Source: Orychophragmus violaceus
Lineage: Eukaryota > Streptophyta > Magnoliopsida > Brassicales > Brassicaceae
Direction of reading: 5' to 3'
NCBI GenBank assembly: GCA_030180135.1
Contig: CM058235.1
Coordinates: 91,798,535-91,862,534, forward strand
Length of the DNA: 64,000 nucleotides
The notes beneath the pieces were generated by a model, which saw only the letters and a program-made list of their open reading frames with translations, ran no database searches and had not been told where the DNA came from. Below, piece after piece: positions 1 to 10,505 of this stretch; position 1 is the stretch's first letter; every line of letters starts with the position of its first letter. Both the position numbers and the translations under genes were made by a program.

Positions 1-369
1 GACAAGGTGTGCGTCCGTACGTGTGGGTTCTTGTGAAGGACGAGCTTAGTGAGAGGTGGGAGAGAACTACGTATAAACTCTTATGTATCTTTCCTCCGGT
101 AAGCTTGAATTCTGCTTGGTTTTCACGGACCTTGGTTTCTCCTTGCCAGTCGTCGTCGTCTACAACATGTATCGGTTATAGACAAAGACAGAGTAGTAGT
201 ACCACCTCTGCACAACAATGTCAGTAACTTCCTCTCTCATTTAGATTTGCATCTCACAAGTAAACAAAATTTGTTTCGATTCATTAAGTTTTTGTCTTCT
301 TCACAGTTTCACGAAATGGAGATACGAGTGTCATGGACGACGTGCCGATCGAGCTGCATCTGTCTCTAA
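1..369 (+). pseudogene. 3' end of an unrecognised spliced gene (tentative)
   Basis: An open frame runs in from the window edge to 98, where a GTAAG-type donor follows at 99. A pyrimidine-rich tract ending in CAG at 301-306 could be the acceptor. Splicing 98 to 307 keeps phase 0 and reaches TAA at 367-369. The exon 1 peptide (VWVLVKDELSERWERTTYKL) recalls the tail of plant F-box-associated domains, but the match is too short to name. Whether it is a live gene end or a fragment cannot be decided from the window. Confidence 0.3.
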
Positions 370-415
370 ATTATTGATCCTTTGTTTTAACTTATGGTCT
401 CAAACAAATGTTACC

Positions 416-648
416 CACCTTGAGCGGTTGAGGTAGTCCAACTGGTTGAGGGGCTTGTGGTGGCTAGAAACCACCCGGGTTCGAGCCCAGGCGGAAACAA
501 AAATACCTTCTCTGCTCACCCACATGGATATGGGCCCTTTGCTTACGGCCCATTTGAATACCCGGAGAGAGGGTCTATCCATGGGCTGCACCTCCCCTTG
601 GGGATTAGTCTGGGCCCTTCCATAGGTCCGGGATACCCCCAGGTTAAA

Positions 649-694
<46 letters not shown>
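416..694 (+). mobile_element. tRNA-derived SINE with poly(A) tail
   Basis: A pol III box A (TAGTCCAACTGG, 434-445) and box B (GGTTCGAGCCC, 478-488) lie 32 bp apart near the 5' end. The body of about 160 bp is followed by an A run at 650-694. The element is flanked by a perfect 14-bp target duplication, AAACAAATGTTACC, at 402-415 and 692-705. An unoccupied paralogous site is present at 7201-7260. Box A, box B, A tail and target duplication together define a plant SINE. It encodes no protein and would rely on LINE machinery to move. Confidence 0.92.
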
Positions 695-695
<1 letters not shown>

Positions 696-705
696 AAATG
701 TTACC

Positions 706-945
706 TTGATTAATTTCTTCTAGGTTGACTAACCTAATAATATTTTAATTTGAAAACTTTATTTTACTTTCTAGTCTCTATTGGTGACAGACACACTAAA
801 TCTCTTACCAATTTTTAATATAATATAATTTAAATATTTATTTTACAAAATGGAGCTTAATCTATACATAAACTTTACAAAATGGAGCTTAATCTATACA
901 TAATTTTATTTTATAAACTTTAAAATAATAAAAAGTAAAAAAATA
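706..945. other. AT-rich spacer, no gene seen
   Basis: No coding signal was found. The first 30 bases match the sequence after the empty SINE site at 7243. From about 908 the sequence matches 17318 onward, which is the left edge of a larger duplicated block. Confidence 0.6.
842..905. repeat. Two-unit tandem repeat, 32-bp period
   Basis: The word TTTACAAAATGGAGCTTAAT begins at 842 and again at 874, and the units differ only in their last bases. It is a simple local duplication in AT-rich DNA with no link to a gene. Confidence 0.85.
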
Positions 946-999
946 ATAATTTGTAAACTTTTTTTTTTTTATCGACAAGATACAAGAAATAAATAAAAA

Positions 1000-1608
1000 C
1001 TATCTTCCTTTAAACCAAGTTGGGAGCTCCGGTCCAACGTGCATTGTGTTTGGTGGTCTTTGACGAATACTCCGTGCTAAACCGTCTGCCATCGGATTCC
1101 TTGTGCGTGATATATGAATGAGATTAAACGAAGTAAAGTACTCCTTCATTCGTTCACATTCTTCTATATGGACTGAGAAAGCTGGCCATTCATTTGGTTC
1201 GGATAATATCCTAACTAGTTCTGAGCTATCCGTCGCGAATGTGATGCAGGTTAGTTGGATAACTTTCATACACTCCATCGTCCAAATGAGAGATTCAAAT
1301 TCCGCATGAAGCGGAGATAGACTCACTCTCAGATTCATTGCTCCCATCATGACATTAGCATTTTTCTCGTCACAAGTATACCATCCTTGACCCGTTAGCA
1401 TATCCCCTTCTTTCCAAGATCCATCCATATAACACCATTGACCTGTTTGAATCACATCAATTTGTGAACCTCTTCCTGATCCGACAATGCTCATAAATTC
1501 ACTTTGCTCAATTGAGTGTGCATCTTCCCATATCCCACATTCTGTTTCTGCCAATCGTAGTATTTCCATAGGGCTTCGGTCAACCTGACTAAAGACCATA
1601 TCATTCAT
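1000..1608 (-). pseudogene. LINE RNase H domain (RVT_3-like)
   Basis: The frame encodes a type-I RNase H fold typical of plant L1 LINE C-termini. It shows a first catalytic-type Asp in WCYMDGSW, a Glu in SPLHAEFESLIW, a second Asp in FATDSSELV and a late Asp in NPMADGLAR. It ends about 30 bp before the poly(A) tail. It is separated from the zinc-finger piece at 1633-1857 by a disrupted frame, so it is a domain of a broken polyprotein rather than a separate gene. Its role would be degrading RNA in the RNA:DNA hybrid after target-primed reverse transcription. Confidence 0.85.
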
Positions 1609-1632
1609 ACTTTTCCAAATATACCATATTAT

Positions 1633-1857
1633 CTATGGATATATGTTGTTATTACTATCCGCTTGCAATCTCCAAAATAGGTAATCCAAATTCGTATAGA
1701 TAGATGACGTAGGAAAAACTTCTAGATTGGTTGGAATAAGGGATAAGGCCCTTGTTTGAACAGCCGGAGGACACTCGAATAATACATGATTAATCGACTC
1801 CTCTTCTATCTCGCACCGAACACATCTTGTATCGCACTTTATACCTCTTCCCTTCAA
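1633..1857 (-). pseudogene. LINE zf-RVT zinc-binding segment
   Basis: This short frame carries the Cys-rich motif of the zf-RVT domain in plant LINEs (CDTRCVRCEIEEESINHVLF, followed by a second Cys in FECPPA). It sits between the RT and RNase H parts of the same minus-strand element, in the expected order. Frame shifts on both sides show decay. Confidence 0.8.
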
Positions 1858-2176
1858 ACTCTTTGTGGCTGGTAAACATCCTGAAATAGATTGCCAAATA
1901 AAATGTCTTATTTTGGGAGGGCATCTTATCTTCCAAGATTACGCCTGAAGTCGCTTGAAATCCGGCCCCTGAACTGGTATCTTCACCCCTACATTTGGAA
2001 TATCTCGCTCTGTATGATATCCCGATTTCACCGTATATTTTCCAGATTTCGTAAAATGCCATCCCCAAGAGTAAGGTCTCCTCAATTGACTAAAAGGAAT
2101 ACTCGTAATTGTACCTCCTCAGGTTCCATAATTAACTCCATCAAGTGTTTGTTCCAAGTCAGAGATTGTTTGTCGA

Positions 2177-2866
2177 TCAATTGATCGACTGTGACCAAAC
2201 TCTGAACTGTATTTGATTTTTGAATTGCTGGTCTTGGACGATAGGCTGATATCCATGGATCGTTCCATATCGAATGGATTCACCTGTTCCCACCCTTTTA
2301 ATAAGTCTTTTTTTAACCAAAGACCTTGCTGATGTAATGCTTCGCCATCCATAGGATGGTGAGTATGTCCTTATTGGATCCAAAGGATCCGTCTTCCTAA
2401 AATATCTTCTTTTGAAAACTTTAGAAAAAAGTAGATCCGGTTTGTCAATAAGTCTCCATAATTGCTTTGCCAAGAACGCTGTATTAACATCCTGGAAAGC
2501 CCGGAAACCAATCCCCCCATCATCTTTGTCTTTGCATAGTTTATCCCATGACATCCAATGCATCCCTCTGTTTGATTCCCCTGAACCCCACCAAAAATTG
2601 GACACGACACTTGTCAATTTCGTAGTGACTGACCTTGGTAATCTATAGCATGACATTACATGATTCGGTAGTGCCGTAGCAACCGCCTTGATTAAAACCT
2701 CCTTTCCTCCCCTTGATAGAAGCCTTGTCGTCCAACCATTCACCCTCCCATGAAGTCTATCATGTAAAAAACTAAAAATTTGAGCTTTTGAGCCACATAG
2801 ATTCTCCGGTATACCTAAATAAGATCCCATTCCTCCTGTCTTTGTTATTCCTAATATTCCTTTCAT
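2177..2866 (-). pseudogene. LINE reverse transcriptase, connection region
   Basis: The frame has the hallmarks of the region after the RT palm in plant LINEs: SYLGIPE, the NGWTTRLLSRGGKEVLIKAV segment, FWWGSGES, and a WDKLCKDKDDGGIGFRAF block. It continues the element from the RT at 2880-3872 towards the zinc finger. The upstream palm motif FADD is readable at 3017-3028 in a different frame, so at least one frame break separates the two parts. Confidence 0.88.
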
Positions 2867-2879
2867 CTCATTGCGGATA

Positions 2880-3872
2880 TCATCCTCTATCTTGTGCCCA
2901 AATTGAAATGAAGACTTTGAAAAATTAATCTGTTGACCTGAAACGTTCTAGTATTCCTTTAGTATCCTTAAGATTGAATGGCACTCATCCTTCTGAGCTT
3001 TGAAAAAGAACAAGCTATCATCAGCAAAAAGCAAATGTGAGATTGGGGGACATGCTCTTGCAACCTTCATACCAGTAAGACATTTTCCTCTCTCTGCTTT
3101 CCGTATGTTTGCAATCAGTGTTTCTGTACAAAGAATAAATAAATAAGGTTATAATGGATCCCCTTGGCGGAGATCCCTCTGTGGGACTATATGTCCACGT
3201 GGCTGTCCATTAATAAGAACCCTATACTGAACTGTTGATATACACCTCATCATCCTGTCTACCCATTGTGCCGCGAAGCCCATTTTTGTCAATAGATTTT
3301 CAATAAATCCCCATTCCACTCGATCATAAGCCTTACTCATATCAGTTTTAATCGCCATAAAATTTTCCTTGCAAGATGAGTTCGTCCTTAAAGCATGAAA
3401 CATTTCCTGTGCAATCAAGATATTATCCGAAATCAGTCTTCCCAACACAAAAGCCGATTGCGTTTCCGACACAAGACCCGGTAAAAGTCCCTTCAGTCGC
3501 TGGCTTAGAACCTTTGAAATAATCTTGTAACCCACATTACACAAACTAATAGGTCGTTGTTCTGTCATCCGAGTCGGACGCTCCGTCTTTGGGATAAGAC
3601 AAATGTTGGTAATGTTAATCCTACTGATCCAATTTCCCAAATTGAATGAAATCATTTACCATACGAGTAACATCATTCCTCACAACCGGCCAAAAATTTT
3701 GGAAGAAAAGCACAATCATACCGTCCGGTCCTGGTGCTTTTTCCGGGTGCATCATAAACAGAGCCCGTTTTACTTCTTCCTCTGTCGCTGCGGTCAAAAG
3801 TCTCTCATTCATTTGAGTGGTGATTGATACCGGAATTTCCTGTAAAAAATCATCGAAAAACTCTAGACTCAT
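2880..3872 (-). pseudogene. LINE reverse transcriptase, fingers and palm
   Basis: Two overlapping frames (3621-3872 and 3149-3655) together with broken sequence to 2880 encode RT motifs in order: APGPDG, ICLIPKTERPTRMTEQRPIS, SAFVLGRLISDNILIAQE, TDMSKAYDRVEW, and LRQGDPL. The catalytic FADD lies at 3017-3028 after a stop. A frameshift near 3640 and stops near 3149 inactivate it. It is the 5'-most surviving piece, so translation start and endonuclease are absent. Confidence 0.9.
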
Positions 3873-3913
3873 AGATGTAAAGAGCTCGTCAAAATACTCA
3901 TAATTTGTAAACT

Positions 3914-4244
3914 ATATAATTAAGACTCTAAATCAAGAGATATTTGTTTTTCTAAATAAAAAATCACTTAAAAGATGACAAGTTTCAATCATTGAAAGAG
4001 AGAAAGAGGGTTTTGTAAGGGGTTCTTAAATGAGAATCGATTCTCATTTTTATCATTTAAAATTATTATTTTATTAATTTTCATTTATTTTTTAACAAGA
4101 ATTTCTCATGAGAGTCTCCCAATAAAAATGCTCTAAAAGTGCAACTTGGCTACTATATTTGAACGTCTGTTAGTTTATTATTTGTTAAAGGACTTCCGTT
4201 AATTTTGCAATTGATCTTTTTGAACTCTTTAGATACTTTACTTA
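3914..4244. repeat. Block 1 left flank, paralogous to 17370-17667
   Basis: AT-rich sequence without genes that aligns almost base for base with 17370-17667. In block 1 LINE-1 interrupts it at 959/3900. In block 2 LINE-2 interrupts its right end at 17668. The shared flank extends beyond the Helitron terminus at 4245, so the duplication unit is larger than the Helitron itself. Confidence 0.8.
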
Positions 4245-5850
4245 CTAGGTAACCAACTGCATGCATGTGCGGATTTGTTATTTAATCTAAGTTATTTGTT
4301 TATCAAAACAAAACGTAACAATGTTTTAAAAATCTGTGAATTGTTACATATATATTTATTTTAAAGCATTTATTTGACATAGATTCGTTTATACTTACAA
4401 ACAACCGAACAATCATAGTCATAGTAAATAGTTAAAGTCTAGTTTTTAAAAAATACAATTGGAAAATTAGTTTTATATCAAAAAAAATTCTAACATACCA
4501 AAAAATGCATAAAATCATAACATAAAACAACAAAACAATTTCCTTAAAAACGAAATTAACTCATAATTCATTTTCTACAATATATAAAAAATAAAAATAT
4601 TCTGAAAAACAACATCGATTACAATCTAATAAAAACTCTACTTAATGTTATTGAACACTTCTGTGTAAAGAACGTTCTTTGTTCTCTTTACTGGTTTTCA
4701 TTTTTTATCTGTGATCAGAATCTTTAGATCAGTTCTAGAAGTGATTCTTGAAACGGCAACATACAATTGTCCATGAGTAAAAACAGGTCTAGAAAGATAC
4801 AAACCAACTTTATCTAGTATTTATCCTTGAATTTTGTTTATAGCCATTGAAAAAAGCAAGAGACACAGGAAACTACCTATGCCGTATTATGAAAGGAAAT
4901 CTTGCTTCAGGCGGCGTCACAAACATCTTATATAGTGCAACTTTACGACCAACAATAAATCAAGTTATATCCTAGCCTCAATAATTGATTACCCAACAGA
5001 CTAACCTGTAACCTAGTGTCATTGTATAAATCATTCCTCAGATCAAGTTATATCCTAGCCTCAGCGAGTACTCACATGTTTTTGGTAAGCTTCAAAACAG
5101 TGCATTTGTTCCATAGTAACAACAAATTTGGAGCAACTATAACAATATGCTCTCTTCCACCATCAGTTATTACTGGTAAAATCTGTCAAAATCACGACCA
5201 AAAATAATAGGCTTATCTTCAAATTGCACATCACTTCCCAAAATATCTCGCATGCTCCTATCCAGAGCCTCAAAAGTATTTCATGTTCCTCCAAATCCAT
5301 AAACGAAAAACATACCACTAGTTCCATTGTTAACTGCAGTCATAATCTCATTACAAACACCTCTTTGTTCGTCTATAAGTTTGGGAAGATCTCTCGGTAA
5401 GTCAGATTTCAGCTCATCACAATTGTATGCTAACTCTTCTTATATCAACATGTTGTTATCCTTAGCCATTGTGCTCATATCGGGTCTTGGCATACCTATA
5501 ATTTTAGATAGTGCTCCCACTTTTACGCATACGCATTTCTATTTAGAGTGTGGCTTGAACGTAGGAAGTCCTTCTTCATTTATAGCTGCGGCGAGTCGGT
5601 TGGAAGAGATTCGCCCGCATGATTTTCGGAGATTCTTCTCTTGGCATATTTTCCTTTCTATTTGATTTACCTTTTTTGCTTGGATTTATCTTCCATTTTC
5701 TTTCTCGGATTTCTATTTCCATTTTTGTAATTATCCTCCCACGACTCGATCTTTATCTTTCGAATGGGTCGAAAATGATAATCCAAGATAATATACTATG
5801 AATCCTCTTAGCTCGGCCCAAAATACACACTTTGTATAGCTCATTTAACA
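4245..5850 (-). mobile_element. Helitron remnant, copy A
   Basis: A minus-strand Helitron fragment. Its 3' end reads as CTAG (4245-4248) followed by T, with a short palindromic GC-containing stretch upstream, as in Helitron termini; the same end in copy C (21056) has a clean CCGCAT/ATGCGG stem. Inside is decayed RepHel helicase sequence (4640-5520). Compared with copy B it lacks about 250 bp between the Walker A and Walker B motifs. No TC-type 5' end could be fixed. Confidence 0.75.
4640..5520 (-). pseudogene. RepHel (PIF1-like) helicase remnant, copy A
   Basis: Reading the minus strand, the order is MPRPDMST, LPKLIDEQRGVCNEIMTAVN, the Walker A region GMFFVYGFGGT (then lost), LEALDRSMRDILGSD, PIIFGRDF followed by a PIF1-type QILPVITDGGRE segment, and a C-terminal block resembling GLYLSRPVFTHGQLYVAVSR. 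These are motifs of the Helitron PIF1-family helicase. The GKT of Walker A and the DEAP motif are deleted and several stops are present, so it cannot be functional. Confidence 0.8.
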
Positions 5851-5869
5851 ATTCTGCTCCGACAGTTTA

Positions 5870-6715
5870 GAGAAATAGAATATTTGAAGAAAAAGTATTT
5901 CCAAGCAAAAGGTCTGCTCGGAAAACTGCTTGGTGTCGACCGACGCAATGAGAGCGTCAATCCTATGCTCGGATACTGAGAAGGCTGGCGCATGCCGAAC
6001 AGGACGATGATGGTTTCTGAACATCTGGTTTGCTCGGACTGATCAAGACGCCCGTGCATTGTCCAAGCAAGGATCAGTCCAACAATCGGTTTGCTCGGAC
6101 TGGCCGAGCAGTCAGTGATGCTCGGATTGGCCGAGCATGCTTGCCAAATGACTTGCTCGGAAATTTTCTTGGTATCGACCGACACATAGAGAATGTCGGT
6201 CGATGATGTCCTGATGCCAAGCAGGATTAGCCGAATAAAATGTGTGCCAAGCAGGATGATGACGATGTTCGAGCATCCAATTTTCTCAGACTGACCGAGA
6301 CACCCAAACATAGTTCGAGCATGGATCAGTCCAGCAACTGGTTTGCTCGGACTGACCGAGAAGTCGGTGATGCCCGGATTGGCCGAGCATGCTTGTCTGC
6401 TTGGAAATTTGCTTGGTGTCAACCGACACATCGACTATGTCGGTCGACGTTATGTCCTGATGTCGAGCATGATTAGTCGAATTTGATGTTTGCCGAGCAG
6501 GACACGAATGGGCATTATCCAAGAAGCCGATTTTCCTCATATCGTCCGAGCAGTTGGTGAGCTTGGACTGTCCGAGCATCTGAGCTTGTTCATGGACTTT
6601 CTTGAGTAATATTTCCATCAAAGCGACTCATCCGAGCAATTTTATTGCATAAAAGTTTTTTCCAATCAATTTCGTATACGATCATAACACTTTATCCATT
6701 TTTGACTATTGATTT
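5870..6715. repeat. GCTCGG/CCGAGC-rich repeat region, copy A
   Basis: About 850 bp of non-coding sequence saturated with TGCTCGG and CCGAGCA words, often in back-to-back orientation, plus pairs of GTCGACCGACAC and GTGTCGGTCGAC-like words near 6170-6215 and 6415-6450. Open frames here are Ser/Pro-rich by-products of the repeats. It matches 9690-10505 and, more weakly, 13370-13735. It resembles a long terminal or leader region of a retroelement, but neither end nor target duplication was established. Confidence 0.65.
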
Positions 6716-7125
6716 TGTCAAGGGGATTTTGACCCCAACAGTTGGCCCCAAGCTTGTCAGAATCGAGCGAGATGATGACGAACTTTAAGTAGTCAAGGCC
6801 TTACCAATATTTTCTTCGAGGATTGAATAGCTTCAATCTGCGATGGAAAGTCGCCAAAGCTCTTTCCTCATGAACCGTCAAGATGATTCTTCAAAAACGC
6901 TAGCCAACCGTTTTGTCAAAAAAGGTTGTTCAAGTATTTTGATGAAGTTCTGATGTCGTACAGCTATAAGAAACCAATTTGGCACTTTCTGAGTAGGGTG
7001 TTGCCAATTTTAAAGCCATGCTTAATCATGATCCCTTTTCATGATTAGCCTAAACATGATTATCCTAATCATGTTTATGCTAAACTAATCATGTATAATC
7101 ATGACTAAGATCATATGCCTTGAAA

Positions 7126-7200
7126 AATCTATAAATACTCTCTCCCTTCATTCATTTCTTCACACTTTCACTTCTCTCAAAAACTCTCTAAGGTAAATTA
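7126..7200 (+). promoter_or_regulatory. TATA-like core promoter with pyrimidine-rich leader
   Basis: CTATAAATACTC lies near 7129, followed about 30 bp downstream by a CT-rich segment (CACTTTCACTTCTCTC) and an AAGGTAAAT donor-like word near 7190. This looks like a pol II core promoter, a transcribed leader and a first intron start, but no coding sequence follows it. It could equally be an LTR promoter or chance. Confidence 0.3.
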
Positions 7201-7262
7201 TTGATCCTTTGTTTTAACTTATGGTCTCGAACAAATGTTACCTTCATTAGTTTCTTCTAGGT
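7198..7262. other. Unoccupied paralogue of the SINE target site
   Basis: TTATTGATCCTTTGTTTTAA and the following bases through TTTCTTCTAGGTTGACTA match 371-415 joined directly to 706-730, without the SINE. The target word occurs once here (GAACAAATGTTACC, 7229-7242) and twice around the SINE. Confidence 0.85.
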
Positions 7263-7344
7263 TGACTATATATAGTAACCTTAAAAGAGCTATTAGTTTT
7301 CATTGACTGCGTGGTTTTGATGGTAAGAGCATCTACATTGAGTT

Positions 7345-9680
7345 TTTCTGTTCGTTTTGTGTCAAAACAAAACATAACATTGTTTTGAAAATCTCTGAAT
7401 TGTTAGATGTATATTTATTTTCAGGCATTTTTTGACATAGGTTCGTTTATACTTACAAACAAACGAACAATCATAATCATAATAAATAGTTAAAGTCTAG
7501 TTTTTAAAAAATACAATTGGAAAATTTTAGTTTTTTTATAAAAATTTTTTTCTAACATATCTAAAATGCATAAATCATAAAATAAAACAACAAAATTGTT
7601 TCCTTAAAATGAAATTAATTCATAATTCATTTTCAACGATATAAAAAAATAAAAAATATTCTGAAAAAAACAGCGATTACAATCTAATAAAAACTCTACT
7701 TAATGTTATTGAACACTTATGTGTAAACAATGTTCTTTGTTCTCTTCATTGGTTTTCATTCTTTTTATGTGCTCAATATTTTTAAATCAGTTCTGGAAGT
7801 GACTCTTGAAACGGCCACATACAATTGTCCATGAGTAAAACAGGTCTAGGAAGATACAAACCAACTTTCTCTAGTATTTTTCCTTGACTTTTTTATAGTC
7901 ATTGAAAAAGCAAGAGACACATGAAACAACCTACACTGCATTATGAAAGGAAATCTTGCTTCAGGCGGCGTCACAAACATCTTATGTAGTGCAGCTTTAT
8001 GACCAACAATATATTAAGTTATTATTCTAGCTTCAATATTTTGATTACCCAACCGAGTTACTTGTAACCTAGTGCCATTGCATAAACCATTCCTCTTATC
8101 AATGTTCTTAAGTAACATAATAGGAGCACCGACCTTTAATTTCAAATTGTGGTTCCGCAGACCAGAGAAATTCTTGGGAGTATATCATATCATCTTTTTC
8201 CTTTTATCTGACCTATCAATGGTGTCAAAACTGAAGTAAGATTTTTCTGCACCTGTCATCACGAGAAAAATATATTTTTTTATTTTTATAATAGCAATTT
8301 AACACGAGAAAATATATTATTCCATTAAACATAACCATATATAATTAACATAAATACATTTTAATGATTTGATCATATGGTCATTAACCATATCAAGGTT
8401 GGACTCAAAATTACTCTTCCTTGATTTTTTTTTTGTTCAGACTCAACTGCATAAGAATCTCCATATACTTCTTAAAAATTTTCATTGATAGGTTCAATAG
8501 AATCGGTTATGAGAAAATCTTCTGGAATGTCTATCTCAAACTCTTCATCATCTCCACCATTTATCTTTCCGTCTCCTATATCCAAAATCCACTTGGAGAA
8601 TTATCTAAGAGAAGAGCTTCATCAGTACTCAGACCATCAAAAAGTAGTTTCATGTTTTAGTGAGCTTCAAAACAGTGCATTTGTTTCATAGTAACAACGA
8701 ATTCAAAGCAGCCATAACGGTATGTTCTCTTCCACCATCAGTTATTACTGGTAAAATCTGTCTAAAATTTCCACCATAACCAATAGGCTTACCTCCAAAT
8801 GGCACATCACATCCCAAAATATCTCGCATGATCCTATCCAGAGTCTCAAAATAGTGTTAGCTCATCATTGGTGCTTCGTCCCATATAATAAGTTTAGCTA
8901 ACTTTACCAACTGTGCTTTATCTGTTCAAGGTTTCATAGAACATGTTGACCATTCATTTACTTGAATAGGGATTCCAAATCTAGAATGAGTCGTTCTACC
9001 ACCTTTTAGCAACAAATCAGTAATATCAATGGATGCAACATTTAATAATATTTGACCCTTAGATCAAATAGTCGCTCCAAGAATACTCCAGAGAAAAGTA
9101 TTTCATGTTCCTCGAAATCCATAAACGAAAACATACCACTAGTTACATTGTTAATTCCAGTCATAATCTCATTATAAACAACTCTTTGTTCGTCTATAAG
9201 GTTGGGCAGATTTCTCGGTAAATCAGATTTCAGCTCATCACAATTGTATGCTAACTCTTCTTATATCAACATGTTATTATCTGTAGCCATTGCGCTCATA
9301 TCGGGTCTTGGCATACCTCTAATTTAAGATAGTGAACTCCCACTTTCACGCATATGCATTTCTATTTAGAGCGTGGCCTGAATGTAGGAAGTCCTCCTTT
9401 TGTAGCTGCGGTGAGTCAGTTGAAGAGATTCATCCGCATGATTTTCGGAGATTTTTCTATTGGAATATTTTCCTTTCTATTTGATTTACCTTTTTGCTTG
9501 GATTTATCTTCCACTTTTCTTTCTCAGATTTATCTTTCCATTTTTGTAATTATCCTCCCGCGACTCGATTTTTGTCTTCCGAATGGATCGAAAAGGATAA
9601 TCCAAGCCAATATACTATGAATCCTCTTACTTCGGCCCAAAATCCACAGTTCGTATATATAATTTAACAATTCTTCTTGG
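7345..9680 (-). mobile_element. Helitron remnant, copy B
   Basis: The most complete of the three helicase-bearing copies. It matches copy A from about 7360 and copies C/D from 21120 and 30885. The terminal CTAG and hairpin are missing, so its 3' end is truncated. Both Walker motifs and the segment absent from copy A are present, although interrupted by stops and frame breaks. Confidence 0.75.
7700..9310 (-). pseudogene. RepHel (PIF1-like) helicase remnant, copy B
   Basis: Readable pieces on the minus strand, in order, are LPNLIDEQR with FFVYGF (Walker A part), IIWDEAPMMS (Walker B, near 8870), TLDRIMRDILGCDVPFGGKP, NFRQILPVITDGGREHTVMA, WILDIGDGKINGGDDEEFEI with DIPEDFLITDSIEPI (8480-8610), and a C-terminal PVLLMDNCMWPF-adjacent segment matching the GQLYVAVSR block. 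This is the helicase half of a Helitron RepHel protein. No HUH-type Rep motif was seen. Frame breaks throughout make it a pseudogene. Confidence 0.8.
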
Positions 9681-9689
9681 ACAGTTTGA

Positions 9690-10505
9690 AGATATAGAAT
9701 ATTTGCAAAAAAAATATTCCAAAAAAGGTATGCTCAGAAAATTTCTGTGTATCGACCGAAGCGTTGAGAGCGCCGATCGACTCTATTCTCGAATACCGAG
9801 AAGGATGGCGCATGCCGAGCAGTACGATGATGATTTTTAGCATTAGTTTGCTCGGACAGACTGAGACGCCCAAGCATTTCCCGAGCAAGAATTAGTCCAA
9901 CATCCGGTTTGCTCGGACTGGCCGAGCAGTCGGTGATGCTCGGATTGGCCGAGCATGCTTGCCAAATGACCTGCTCGGAAATATTATTGGTGTCGACCAA
10001 CACATCAAGAGTGTTGGTCGATGCTATGTCTTGATGCCGAGCATGATTAGCCGACTGTGATGTGTGCCAAGCAGGATGATGACAATGTCCGAGCATCTGG
10101 TTTTCTCAAACTCACCGAAACACCCGAGTATAGTCTGAGCATGGATCATTCCAGCCACCGGTTTGCTCGGATTTCTAGAGAATGCTTGTCTACTCAAAAA
10201 TATGCTTGGTGTCAACCGCCGCATCGAGAGTGTCGGTCGACGTTATGTCCTGATGTCGAGCAGGATTAGTCGAATGTGATGTGTGCCGAGCAGGACGCAT
10301 GTTGAGGATTCCACGCCGAGCATATGCTGATGCCGAGAAGGACGCTAATGGGCATAATCCGAGCAGCAGATTATTCTCATGTCGTCGAGCATCTGAGCTT
10401 GTTCATGGACTTTTTATGAGTGATATATCCGTCAAAGCGACCCATCCGAGCAGTTTGATTGCGCAAACATTTTGCCATTCAATTTTGTATGATCATAACA
10501 CTTAG
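9690..10505. repeat. GCTCGG/CCGAGC-rich repeat region, copy B
   Basis: Parallel to copy A (5870-6715): dense TGCTCGG/CCGAGCA words, and facing GTCGACCAACAC/GTGTTGGTCGAT pairs near 9995-10022 and 10205-10245. Compared with A it lost about 60 bp near 10170 and gained a short insertion near 10300. It directly precedes the gypsy-type pseudogene, so it may be part of that element's LTR or leader (inference). Confidence 0.65.

Larger units (their letters stand above)
960..3899 (-). mobile_element. 5'-truncated L1-type LINE (LINE-1 of this window)
   Basis: A minus-strand non-LTR retrotransposon. The poly(A) tail appears as a T run at 959-970. A perfect 14-bp target duplication ATAATTTGTAAACT flanks it at 946-959 and 3900-3913. 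Coding remains in element order are the reverse transcriptase, a connection region, a zf-RVT zinc finger and a C-terminal RNase H. The element starts inside the RT, so ORF1 and the endonuclease are missing, which is typical 5' truncation. The uninterrupted target sequence survives near 17340-17375. Confidence 0.94.
6716..7344. other. Spacer between block copies; promoter-like segment
   Basis: The first ~230 bp match 10510-10770 and include GACCCCAACAGTTGGCCCC-like sequence that may be an LTR end. The segment near 7000-7100 repeats ATCATGATTA words. No gene follows; from 7345 the Helitron copy B begins. Confidence 0.5.

Noticed and set aside
434..488. tRNA gene
   Set aside because: Box A and box B are present but no cloverleaf could be drawn around them; the poly(A) tail and target duplication identify a SINE.
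457..723. 88-codon plus-strand frame ending in a Lys run
   Set aside because: It is the SINE body read through its poly(A) tail, not a protein gene.
5841..6621. Two long minus-strand frames (196 and 111 codons)
   Set aside because: Ser/Pro/Ile-rich translations of the GCTCGG word region; the copy B frames do not conserve length or reading frame.
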